Part shown: piece after piece, positions 48,681-59,723 of the stretch
Layout: the number at the start of each line of letters is the position of its first letter
How positions within the stretch are numbered: position 1 is the first letter of the stretch
Assembly (NCBI GenBank): GCA_026168455.1
Contig: CM047426.1
Location: forward strand, 30,253,058-30,317,057
Reading direction: 5' to 3'
Source: Theocolax elegans
Lineage: Eukaryota; Arthropoda; Insecta; Hymenoptera; Cerocephalidae
DNA length: 64,000 nucleotides
Translations under genes and position numbers: made by a program
Notes under the pieces: generated by a model
Seen by the model: only the letters and a program-made list of their open reading frames with translations
Database searches by the model: none
Told to the model about the DNA's origin: nothing

Positions 48681-50640
48681 TTTCTTTTTTTTTATTCGAA
48701 TCGTTGTACAGTTCAATCTTTCTTTCGCGCTAAAACAACATTAATATCGTCTCATCATTTTCGTTATTTTACTATTTGGATTCGTAAATGCATCGGATGA
48801 TCATATAATACGAATTTGAAATAATTTATGTATTATGTAAAAGACAACAACGATTCAAGAAATCAAAAACACTACATAATTCAATCGTATAAGTATATGT
48901 TTTGTAAATGGAAACTGATTATAGGTTTCTCATTGATCTGATATATAAGATTTCAAAGGGTTCTTTACTCTGATTACCTCTACAAAGGGTTATCTGTAGA
49001 GGGTTCATTGATGAGTTTCAGCTACAATTTTCCACTCCTTTAGTACGAAAATACATTTTCTTACGTAGTCGTAGAAAAATAAAAAATCTCACTCTCGCGA
49101 GTTATTAATTAGGTTTCAAGTAAAGCTTGGCTAAATAATGTAAATATTTTCAGTTAACGTTTTAATGCTTCGACCACTGCATTTAAGGTAACATTTCTCA
49201 ATAATGTGTGACTGCATATAACCGTGAAGTTAATTTCAACTTCAAAGTTGTTCTGTAATATATATTTTTATTATACTGTGACTTGACTGTTAAATATTCT
49301 ATTGTTACACGTTTTTTGAGACCTGCGTAGCGATTGATGTGCAGGACAACCATGTTCCTCACACACAGCGAAATCTCTATAAATATCAAATCTCACGATT
49401 CTTGTCAAATCTTCCCTCTCCGTCTGAAACGTAGAGGTACGTTATACTTCCGCGTAATGAACGACCTTACGGAATTATTGTTATTAAATCATTTATTACC
49501 TACATATTAAATTTGTTATATCATATATAACAGATTATATCAGTTACACTTCCCTTTTACATTTCCCAGAAAATCTCCACCGTTTCCGTTTAAAATAAAT
49601 AAAGGTAAGCATTGAGTGATCGAAACGCAAACGAAAATTTTCTTTTCGGGTTTCCATTTAATTGTTCACAAAGGTCTGCAAAGGCTACAGCCAAGTAGTA
49701 TATTATAATCTGGTATATGCATGTTAGTAGAGAATCGTTGCAAATACTGACGTAAATTTAAACTTTGCACACTAGTATAGACTTAAAGCTAATCTTCCGT
49801 GTTATATATACAGGTGTACGGTTTAAGTTATTGGTTTATATTTTAAATAAAGTTTGGGAGAGTTACAAGAAATAAAATACATTAAATCTTAATGAAATAA
49901 AAATCGATTAACAGGTAATATGCATAAATATCAACCCACAATGTTATAGTCAAATGTCGTCCAAGAACAATGTAGTCGGTTAAATTACGCAGGGTATATA
50001 TTATTTATACCACTTTCTTATATTGCATTAACCATAAAACGCATTGCATGAGAAATTTCCGACCACAAACTTGGCAAGTTTTAACTCTTTCGCGGTATTG
50101 TTCGATTTTTTATTGTTCTGACCGCGAAATAAAAAGAGTCAAAACAACTTTAAATTGTTGTTATTATCATAACAACAGTTTTCAATACTATAATTATATG
50201 TTATCAATATTAGTAACATAAAAGAAAGTAACGACAATCAAAGTATTGAATGGAATAAATATAATGTTAGAATGTAATAATTTATTCGATTAATATTATA
50301 TATGTAGAATATATAATTGTGCTATTATAATTATACCGCGGAGTTATGAGAGAGTACTCAAAATATTTAGCTATTTTAACCTCACAATATTTTAAAAATA
50401 AAAGATTGTTTTAAGTTTGATTATATTTTTATAATTTGAATTGTATATCAAATGTATATACACGTATTATAGTTTAAGTTGTATATTAATTGAGAAATAA
50501 TTTAAATTTGTAATAATTTCAAGTAGAATAAAATGTTTGCGAAAACCTAGCGATATAATTATTTCTTATGTTTGGCTAATATATTTCGAAATTTAAATAC
50601 ATAAAACAATTAATTAGCAATGACAAGTGTTTGTTAATAC
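48680..50640. other. AT-rich spacer, 2 kb
   Basis: AT-rich DNA whose only clear structure is the imperfect hairpin at 50078-50145. Nothing else recognised. Confidence 0.55.
50078..50145. repeat. Imperfect hairpin of 68 bp
   Basis: GTTTTAACTCTTTCGCGG at the left pairs with CCGCGAAATAAAAAGAGTCAAAAC read in reverse at the right, with a 6-bp insertion (TATTTC-type) in the right arm. The interior (ATTGTTCGATTTTTTATTGTTCTG) adds partial pairing. It could be a tiny inverted-repeat transposon remnant. A structured RNA is less likely. Confidence 0.45.
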
Positions 50641-51686
50641 ATATATCTATAGATGCGTGTATAATCAAAGACTTTGGTCGTTATACTCTACTTCTTCTTG
50701 AGGTGAAAGACGAAGGGTTGAGTCTGATAGCTGAAGCTCATCCTTCCTTTTCCCTCACTCTTCGCTGGCACAGCGCGTGTGCAAGAAAGTTTAAAGTTCC
50801 AAAGTTCGGTCTCGCTGTTAGCTTCTAATTAGCGGACAAACATTCGACCTCGGGTTACACACCAACATTCGTGGTTTGCCTAAAGGACTGATGAGAAGAT
50901 CGTACTCGTCCAGCTACGACTTTCCTTTTACAGTCATCATCTGAAAAAATTCAGTTTTTCTTAGATCATAATGATGCGTCACGTAATAAATAATATTCAG
51001 CTGTAAGTTACAGACCTATGGTTAAGTTGCCAATGTTTACGCTTTCACATAGAGGTATTTTTATTTGTGTTACTTTTCGATCTACTTTGAGCTGTCTCCA
51101 TCCAATACACGATATATTATAACTTACTAAGCAGAGTACATTAAGTTTGTTTTACGATAAATATCTTTTATGCCTTACACCAGCTACAATATAAATTTCT
51201 TAGTTTCTAATTGGATGTATTTAATTTAAATATTATAAATATATATAAATATATTGGGTACCTTACACTAGATAATATAAGTATAACAAATTTAATAATT
51301 AAATGAAATTGTTTTATTAATTAAATAATTTAATATTAAACTATGTTAAATTTTCACATATATTCTCTATTAAAATTACAGCATATTCGCAATGTAACGC
51401 GAATATAAAATGAAATTTTAATTATAATTATGATACAACTACTCTATAACTTGTCTAATGTAATAGCAATAAACTAAAACGTGACGTAAGAATTCAGAGG
51501 TTTAGAAAAGTCGTTTACGTCGCACATTTGGTGAGCCGAGAAAATTAATTTCGAAGTTAATTCTTCTTTTCGGTAATAAACGTAATCGTTCTCTCAAAGA
51601 CGTGGTCCATATCCACCAGAGTTGAAAAATTTTCAATTTTCAACGTGTCCGGTACGGTCGAAACTTTATTAATTATACCTCCTCTT
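50640..51686. other. Weak island, then AT-rich spacer before duplication
   Basis: 50670-50900 has moderate G+C and a 65-codon non-ATG frame. The rest is AT-rich until 51490, where composition rises toward the duplicated unit. Nothing recognised. Confidence 0.45.
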
Positions 51687-51866
51687 TTTCTGCTTGGACT
51701 ACTCGTTAACGAAAATCCAGAAAATTTCCTACATATTACATGTACGTCCGAGCATCGCGGAATGAGAACACGGACGACGCGCGTATTGCATTGACTCGAA
51801 AATCCACGCGAACGAGATTGCTTGTCACTCCTTCCCGCGCAAATCGAAGCTCCGTACATGGAAAAC

Positions 51867-51905
51867 GTCGATCGATTATATATTTCGCGCGCGCGCGCGA
51901 TCGAC
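51867..51905. repeat. (CG)7 tract inside inverted repeat, copy 1
   Basis: GTCGATC (51867-51873) and GATCGAC (51899-51905) flank a TA-rich segment and a perfect (CG)7 run (51886-51899). Alternating CG is prone to Z-DNA, and the flanking palindrome could extrude. CpG density of this kind implies little germline methylation. Confidence 0.85.
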
Positions 51906-53290
51906 TCTTGTGACAATAGCACACACTTCTACGTACAAGCTCTCGCTACTTTCTCTCTCTCTCTCTCGCTCTCTTGGTCTTTCGGACAGCTTTTCGAGTG
52001 AGTATCGCTCTCTCGGTGGTCGCCTCGCGATACGACTAGGGTCGGAGGCTTCAATATGCTTCGCCGGTAGTTACCGACCACTCCGCTAGCTGCGGTATCG
52101 GTAGCCTTGGTTATTTAGGAAACCATATCAAAGTTTGAGTTGGCTGGCGGCCGCCACTAGCTTCTCTCTCTCTCTCTCTCTCTGCCTCTCTTGCTCCCTC
52201 TCTTAGACGCCTGCTCTCTCCCTTGCTACTCGAATGGAGGTTGCTGAGCCTGTCGGCCGTCTATGCGGTTCCTCCAGTCGGTGTCGATATGAGAGGTCGC
52301 GAGAGGAGAGGAAAGCTCCCTACTATATAGTACCTTCTTGGACAATAAGGTCGCATCCGGTCTCGTTCGAATCTCTGCGTTGCAGAAACCCGTCTATTAG
52401 ATATAACAGTATCTGGGTCCTCGTGATGCCAATGAACGTAAGGTCCCCGAAAATCAATCTCTGCTCCAGCATCTTTAACCATTTGTTACACAATCTTTGT
52501 ATGAAATAATTGGTGAATGTTTCATTCAAATATTGTGGGAATCCAAATATTATACAATTTATTTATTATGAAAAATAATTATCAATAAATTAGTGGACTA
52601 ATGAATTTAATTTAATTTATTTATACCATACAGGTTTAAATTTGAAGAAACTATAGCAATGAATCTCCGATTATTCATGTACAGAAGAAGTAAGTAATTA
52701 AAATGAAAGATCATACTATCGTAAGCCGCGTAAAAAAGTGTAGTGTGGGAGTGATTTGATTTTCGCAAAGTAAAGTTGAGATCGCGAGTCACTAAATCAC
52801 ATAGCCAATTGTCTATAGACGTCAAATATTCTTAATTCTCCATTTGCGAAACGAGTATTGTCGAAAAACGACTAATCTACACCAAATCCTCGATGCTAAA
52901 ATAATAATAGTCTTTCTCTTCATCATCTCCCACCACCTTAATTGAATTTCTCTGTAATTTTATTAAAGAAGTTCAGTAGTCGGCTACTGGAAATTCTCGA
53001 TACTGTTTCTCGGCTTATCACATACGTCAAGACACCAAAAAAAAAAACATTATCTTTTCAAATTTACGTTCATCTTACGTTCGTTGCATTCATTACGCGG
53101 TACAATTTAGGAATCACATTACTCAAATAAAAACTATTACGGCTCAGACGGCTTGATTTCCTTAGAGTTATTTACTTTTCGCAATTATATCAAGTTAATG
53201 CATTCTGCAAATAATTAATGCTGTTATACCTCTAACTTTTCTATTCGCCTAATTAATAATCACCACTCATACGACTGGTATAACTTACAC

Positions 53291-53591
53291 ATCAAATAGT
53301 ATTTATTTCAGAATGTACACCCTTCATGGTTATGATAAAATCCACAATGACGATTTTAAAGGGTTAAATCCAGGTTGTAATAAAATTAGTAGAGTCAAGA
53401 CTAGAGTATACTCATCTACGAGTAATGGAAGATCATTGCTAACTGTTTGACATTATGTACTTGAAGAGGTCTGCAAACCTGGCAGACGAAACGTCGTACA
53501 ACTTTTAAAATCAAATTGGTTGTTAATTTTATTACAACCTGTATTTAACCTTTAAAATCGTCATTGTGGATTTTATCAAATAGTATTCATT
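53291..53591. mobile_element. Small retroelement-like insertion, copy 1
   Basis: A 17-bp direct repeat with one mismatch, ATCAAATAGTATTYATT, lies at 53291-53307 and 53575-53591 and looks like a target duplication. The insert between them (about 267 bp) has inverted arms of about 55 bp. The arms start TGATAAAATCCACAATGACG at 53333 and end with the complement at 53578. The centre carries a hammerhead-like motif. Variable-length target repeats plus hammerhead motifs are known from Penelope-like retroelements and retrozymes. That assignment is inference, since no reverse transcriptase is present. Confidence 0.5.
53456..53500 (+). ncRNA. Degenerate hammerhead-ribozyme-like motif, copy 1
   Basis: TGTAC (53456-53460) can pair with GTACA (53496-53500) as stem I. 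A TTGAAGA core follows. GTCTGC (53469-53474) pairs with GCAGAC (53482-53487) as stem II. GAAAC then GTC (53488-53495) gives the loopless stem III and cleavage triplet seen in minimal dimeric hammerheads. Against activity, the C expected at core position 3 is T, and one extra G precedes stem II. Probably a decayed ribozyme. Confidence 0.35.
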
Positions 53592-53620
53592 AGTTATATT
53601 CCAATTAAAACATACAAATA

Positions 53621-55553
53621 ATTTCTGCTTGGACTACTCGTTAACGAAAATCCAGAAATTTCCTACATATTACATGTACGTCCGAGCATCGCGGAATGAG
53701 AACACGGACGACGCGCGTATTGCATTGACTCGAAAATCCACGCGAACGAGATTGCTTGTCACTCCTTCCCGCGCAAATCGAAGCTCCGTACATGGAAAAC
53801 GTCGATCGATTATATATTTCGCGCGCGCGCGCGATCGACTCTTGTGACAATAGCACACACTTCTACGTACAAGCTCTCGCTACTTTCTCTCTCTCTCTCT
53901 CGCTCTCTTGGTCTTTCGGACAGCTTTTCGAGTGAGTATCGCTCTCTCGGTGGTCGCCTCGCGATACGACTAGGGTCGGAGGCTTCAATATGCTTCGCCG
54001 GTAGTTACCGACCACTCCGCTAGCTGCGGTATCGGTAGCCTTGGTTATTTAGGAAACCATATCAAAGTTTGAGTTGGCTGGCGGCCGCCACTAGCTTCTC
54101 TCTCTCTCTCTCTCTGCCTCTCTTGCTCCCTCTCTTAGACGCCTGCTCTCTCCCTTGCTACTCGAATGGAGGTTGCTGAGCCTGTCGGCCGTCTATGCGG
54201 TTCCTCCAGTCGGTGTCGATATGAGAGGTCGCGAGAGGAGAGGAAAGCTCCCTACTATATAGTACCTTCTTGGACAATAAGGTCGCATCCGGTCTCGTTC
54301 GAATCTCTGCGTTGCAGAAACCCGTCTATTAGATATAACAGTATCTGGGTCCTCGTGATGCCAATGAACGTAAGGTCCCCGAAAATCAATCTCTGCTCCA
54401 GCATCTTTAACCATTTGTTACACAATCTTTGTATGAAATAATTGGTGAATGTTTCATTCAAATATTGTGGGAATCCAAATATTATACAATTTATTTATTA
54501 TGAAAAATAATTATCAATAAATTAGTGGACTAATGAATTTAATTTAATTTATTTATACCATACAGGTTTAAATTTGAAGAAACTATAGCAATGAATCTCC
54601 GATTATTCATGTACAGAAGAAGTAAGTAATTAAAAAGAAAGATCATACTATCGTAAGCCGCGTAAAAAAGTGTAGTGTGGGAGTGATTTGATTTTCGCAA
54701 AGTAAAGTTGAGATCGCGAGTCACTAAATCACATAGCCAATTGTCTATAGACGTCAAATATTCTTAATTCTCCATTTGCGAAACGAGTATTGTCGAAAAA
54801 CGACTAATCTACACCAAATCCTCGATGCTAAAATAATAATAGTCTTTCTCTTCATCATCTCCCACCACCTTAATTGAATTTCTCTGTAATTTTATTAAAG
54901 AAGTTCAGTAGTCGGCTACTGGAAATTCTCGATACTGTTTCTCGGCTTATCACATACGTCAAGACACCAAAAAAAAAACATTATCTTTTCAAATTTACGT
55001 TCATCTTACGTTCGTTGCATTCATTACGCGGTACAATTTAGGAATCACATTACTCAAATAAAAACTATTACGGCTCAGACGGCTTGATTTCCTTAGAGTT
55101 ATTTACTTTTCGCAATTATATCAAGTTAATGCATTCTGCAAATAATTAATGCTGTTATACCTCTAACTTTTCTATTCGCCTAATTAATAATCACCACTCA
55201 TACGACTGGTATAACTTACACATCAAATAGTATTTATTTCAGAATGTACACCCTTCATGGTTATGATAAAATCCACAATGACGATTTTAAAGGGTTAAAT
55301 CCAGGTTGTAATAAAATTAGTAGAGTCAAGACTAGAGTATACTCATCTACGAGTAATGGAAGATCATTGCTAACTGTTTGACATTTATGTACTTGAAGAG
55401 GTCTGCAAAACCTGGCAGACGAAACGTCGTACAACTTTTAAAATCAAATTGGTTGTTAATTTTATTACAACCTGTATTTAACCCTTTAAAATCGTCATTG
55501 TGGATTTTATCAAATAGTATTCATTAAGTTATATTCAATTAAAACATACAAAT
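53621..55553. repeat. Tandem duplication, copy 2 (1.93 kb)
   Basis: Direct repeat of 51687-53620, joined head to tail with no intervening sequence. Offset is 1935 bp at the left end and 1932 bp in the middle because of small indels. Its right end (CATACAAATAA) passes into an A-rich run that continues as unique DNA. Content is the same as copy 1, including (CG)7 at about 53820-53833, the CT tract, and the inverted-end insertion at about 55223-55525. Confidence 0.95.
55388..55433 (+). ncRNA. Degenerate hammerhead-ribozyme-like motif, copy 2
   Basis: Same arrangement as the motif at 53456-53500, with one more A in the stem II loop. Same core defect (T for the expected C). Its status follows copy 1. 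Confidence 0.3.
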
Positions 55554-55640
55554 AAAAAAAATAAAACGTTGGATTATTAATATTTATTTGTAAATAATTA
55601 TCGTTATTTCAGCATTAAATGAGAAATTATTAGGTCATTT
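55554..55640. other. AT-rich junction after duplication
   Basis: A-rich then AT-rich DNA separating the tandem duplication from the next island. Confidence 0.6.
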
Positions 55641-56770
55641 TTTTAAGGAAATGACTGATCGAGGCGTCATCTATTCGAAGGAACGCACACGTGCGTACTT
55701 ATGCACGTACACTCACTACAACGATAATATATTCAATCCTCGTGCTCGGTCTCCTTTTTTCCGAGGCTCCGAAGCTCGTACGCAAGAAAACTATTTGATC
55801 CTCGGCTCGGGAAAGTTTTGAGACGCTGAACCTATATTAGGTCGGTCTCGATGAAACCGCAAAATCCCCACTCGCGTGCCGGACCCACGAGACGAATACA
55901 AAAAAGGGCGCGATCGATTTGCCCGTCATTAATTCCGGAAAGTCTGAGAGACTCATTTCTGGCCGGCTGATTTCGCGCATCTGGCATTTAGCAGTCTAGT
56001 TTAGTTCACGGGATAAAGAGAGAAAGAGAGAAAGAGAGAAAGAGAGAAGAGCAAGTGCGGCCAGTCCCCGGGTGCGGTGCCGGTCTCCCGTGATCAATAT
56101 TCCTTACCCCCTTTGCCTTGGCGCTGGCCCCTCCGGGCAACCTACCGGCACCCCTCCCCCGCCCCATCTGCGAAACATTCTACGGTCTCGTTCGGTCTCG
56201 CTCACTCCCTCTTTCTCGGTGGCTCCGGTCTCTATGCTCGAGGAAACCCCCGAGAGCCCAACAAAACTCCCGAAACCCCTCTCGCACCCTCGTCTTAATT
56301 AGGAGTCTGAATCTGCGGCGGACACGCGTAAGGGAAGAGAGCGCACAAGCCTGCCAGAGGAACCCAGACGCGGATCAGAGGGAGAGAGCCGCGTGTCCGA
56401 AACATTATTCCCAACTTTGCAGCGCCGGCCAAGCAGTGCCCTGGAGAAACGGACGTGAGTGCAAGATGCGGATGTTTTTCTCCGCGATTCCTTTTTTTTT
56501 TACATCCTTTTTTCCCTTCCCTTTCTCCCGCTTTCTCGCAGTCTTGCTTATTCTCTTTCTCACCGTTGTTTTTCCCGCAGAGTTGCTGGCGATGTGCGTC
56601 TCTAACCAGGCGACGTTTTAACCCTGGCCGTCTTTTCCTCGGCGCCGGTAGTTACCAGTCTTTTTAGGACCCACGTCAGAACTGCGCGACGTTTTGACGC
56701 GAGACATGCGCGCTGGCATGACAGTTCACCCCGACTTTTCATTTTTCTACTTTTTAACCAACTGTTTTGT
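55640..56770 (+). promoter_or_regulatory. Large CpG-rich island, candidate promoter and first exon
   Basis: About 1.1 kb, with the G+C-richest long segment of the window at 56040-56460. An (AAAGAGAG)n tract at 56015-56049 precedes it. A good 5' splice-site match, GTGAGTGC, lies at 56455-56462 after GAAACGGAC. This would fit a non-coding first exon of roughly 400 bp reading rightward. The 167-codon plus-strand frame (56118-56621) starts at TTG, is Arg/Ser/Pro-rich, overlaps other open frames and reads through the donor, so I do not call a protein. No TATA box seen. Confidence 0.35.
56015..56049. repeat. (AAAGAGAG)n simple repeat
   Basis: About four copies of an 8-bp AAAGAGAG unit. Confidence 0.9.
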
Positions 56771-58130
56771 TTGCCAATGGACAACGCACGTTTAGTTCTC
56801 GGTTTTACGTATGCCTCTATTTACTTGATTACTATAGATCTTCAGACACGAAGTCCTCTTTTATCTTTTTGAATATGTATTATTTAACAAAAATATTTGA
56901 CGTTTTTCCTTATAGCAACACTCTACTAAGCAACTATAATTAATATTTTTAACTTACAAAATTGAATATCGTTAGCCCTTAATCGTTACTTTATATACAA
57001 TGTACATCCATTAATTCGAGTTATTATAACTATGCAAACTGCTATAGCTTCATGAGTTAGATGAGGAATAATTGTTGATTTTCAAATATTTTAAGCTCTT
57101 CTAGAAGTGTAAGTCGCCAAATCTAGTTTTCTTATTTAACTTTGTAAAATTAGATATTTTCAAATTATTTTAAAATAATGTAACAATGTTTTTAAAAGGA
57201 TTTTCAAGTTTCGCACAAGTTAAACTAATAATTTATTCATTTTTGACAACAGAGACTGTCTGAATTTCTAAGTAGCCGTACGCGCGTAACTCGGAACTTT
57301 AGAAGTTTTGACGGAGAAGGTCAACGACAAAAGGGCTGTTGAAATTTGCTGGTATTTCGAAACTTACAAAAAATCAATTAATTATTGACATGTGCTAGAA
57401 ATTATATATATTAATATTGATTATCTATTTAATAAATTCTAATAACTTTTGATCGTTCTATTTATTTTATCAGTTTCGATCAGTATTAAATATTATTAAA
57501 TTTTTAAGCTCTAACCTGCCTTGTTATTACATTTCGCGAAGTGATATGATACAATTTTAATAAAAGGTATATTTACATTATTGCACTAACGCAAGCCTTA
57601 TATACATAAATACGTATACTTTCATATGCACTGCATGTAGTTTCTGATTCTAAATAATGATAGATTCTAAATAATGATACTACGTATATACACACACACA
57701 AAATTGTTAATTAATTTTAATAATTGTAATGTTATGCTCAATGATCTTGGATAATGATTTTTTTTGAATATTTTATGAAAATTGTAGAAAAAAGGTATTT
57801 AACGTATTCTTAGATTGGATCACACATGTTTGAATCATAAAAGGTTAAAAGTTGACAAAAAATAAAAAAATGTTAAAATTACCATTATTTAACACGAATG
57901 TCTTGAAATATTTTAACCCGTGTAAACATTTACCCCAACATTCAAAATATGCATGAGAACGTTATCTCAAATAAAAAAATGTATTTGTCTTTTAATTTAA
58001 CGGAGAATCACGCATACATGTATATATAAGAAGTACGTGCTCTTGACTTACGTCAATGTGGTCACTATTTGCAATAGTAATACTATAATCACAAAAATTT
58101 CACGATACGGCAAGTAAGTAATCGAATAAG
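56770..58130. other. AT-rich spacer with 17-bp tandem duplication
   Basis: AT-rich DNA. A 17-bp unit GATTCTAAATAATGATA is duplicated at 57646-57662 and 57663-57679, followed by a short CA run. A slightly richer patch lies at 57270-57330. Nothing else seen. Confidence 0.6.
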
Positions 58131-58520
58131 TATAATACAATAACAAGGGCTAATCGTAGAAATAAAATGACGCGTATAACATGCTTTAAGTACGGACGTG
58201 GGTTTGCACACACATGCACCGGAAAATAGGTTTATGAATGTTAAGGAAAAGGCTAGCTCGAACTGGGGAAATATTGGGGTCGGATCCATTCATTAGATTA
58301 CGAAAATTCGGCGGCCGAAGCCGCTAGAAACGTAGAGGACGGACTTGGGCAGGATAAAGGTATAGCTGATCAAGGAACCCTATGTGCATTACCCGTGACG
58401 AGTGTGTAACCACGAGAAAAGGGTTGAAGGGACTAAAGTAGGATTATTGTTTTCGCTGCCGAAGCTGGGGAGTGCAATTTACGCGGGTAAGCGTGCCTCG
58501 ACCGCCTTTCGATCGAATTC
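58130..58520. other. CpG-containing island, last of the series
   Basis: G+C-rich, non-repetitive block with sharp right edge. The 66-codon minus-strand frame (58089-58289) is unrecognised. Beyond this point the window is AT-rich and repeat-dominated. Confidence 0.3.
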
Positions 58521-59723
58521 AATTGTTATATCTTTTTACTTAAATTGTAGCGGTAAAACTTTTTCTTTAAAATTATAATAATTCGATCTTTATTTCTTAC
58601 ATCGGGAGAATCCCGCATATGGTTAAATGCATTTGTGCATAAATGATCTGTAATATGAAAAAATTGCACTTCTATTTTCATAATCTTGCTACTCATAAGA
58701 TACATAGGTATCTTGCGTGTAAAAGAACTTTTTCTTCTACAACAGTCTTTTTCATATAAAATTATAAAAACATTATACGTCTGTACATTTATAGAATAAT
58801 TGTAATTGTCAATAGCAATAAGAATCTAATTAATAATTTTATTCTCTATTTAGATATTTTACTGTACGATTGCATGTATTGAATATGTTGTATAAATGTT
58901 TGATGTTTGAAAGTCATAATAAATAATGATGAAATTCATAAAATTAAAATAGACATTTCTAATAAATATTATATATAATTAACAATATGTATTGAATTTA
59001 TGTTATAGGGTTGTCCTTGCAGGGGCGGGACAGTCCCCGTCAAAACATGAATAAGGTAAATATTGAAATTCTAAAGTATTATTATAAATCTAATCAATCT
59101 TAGTATTTATTTTAAAAAATTTACTTACAATTTTTAAATAGCAGACACGTTTAAAAAAAATTATAACAAAATATTTTATGAAGAAGTCTTATATTGACCA
59201 CTAAAAACTATGCAGATATAACTTATTGAACTTAATTGATAAGTATACTCGATTTTTTTCATTGTCTATGTTAAAAATATATGTGTTGCTCCTATTAATG
59301 AATTCTTTGAAACAGCTGAAAACTATTATACATTATACATTGTAAGTGTGATTCATTCGTTTACATTTATAACTGCCATTTTCTACAACACTACTAACAT
59401 TTTTCATTTTATTATTTTTGAGTAACTAATGGAATTCATGATATCTTCATTACTAACCTCAAACGTGATACATAAAAACCACCCTTGTTTTTATTGGACA
59501 ACAGATTCCTTAGTTTGACTTTTCACGCTGTGTTTTTTAAAGAAAATAATTTGATGAATTATTTACTGAGACTTTAATTTATAAACTCTAGATTTCTAAA
59601 TTTCTATTAATATGTTTTTGCCATAGGTTTCATGTATACTAATACTTTCTTTTTTTAAATCAAATCAACTGACTCTCCTTTGACTCGTTTCCACAAGTAT
59701 TTTTAGCGGGATGTCGGACCCCA
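58520..59723. other. AT-rich spacer before second duplication
   Basis: AT-rich DNA with a small G+C patch at 59005-59035. GGGATGTCGGA at about 59710-59720 is matched in inverse orientation by TCCGACATCCC near 60406-60416, so the two may mark ends of an older element spanning part of the duplicated unit. Confidence 0.45.

Larger units (their letters stand above)
51687..53620. repeat. Tandem duplication, copy 1 (1.93 kb)
   Basis: Direct copy of 53621-55553. By eye the copies differ at only one or two substitutions (for example T versus A at 52705/54637) plus about ten 1-2 bp indels. The indels are mainly in homopolymers or the CT tract ((CT)10 here, (CT)9 in copy 2). The unit contains a CpG-rich island (51700-52480) with a CT tract, TCF-like ATCAAAG at about 52128-52134, a (CG)7 palindrome and a small inverted-end insertion. 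Open frames of 62-121 codons in the unit are unrecognised on both strands. The near-identity means a very recent event or an assembly artefact. Confidence 0.95.

Noticed and set aside
51557..51922. 121-codon minus-strand frame partly repeated at 53641-53856
   Set aside because: The shared part follows from the tandem duplication, the unshared part diverges at the duplication edge, and no domain is recognised.
56118..56621. 167-codon plus-strand frame
   Set aside because: Starts at TTG in a G+C-rich island with low stop density, has Arg/Ser/Pro-rich then hydrophobic composition, and passes through a good splice donor at 56455.
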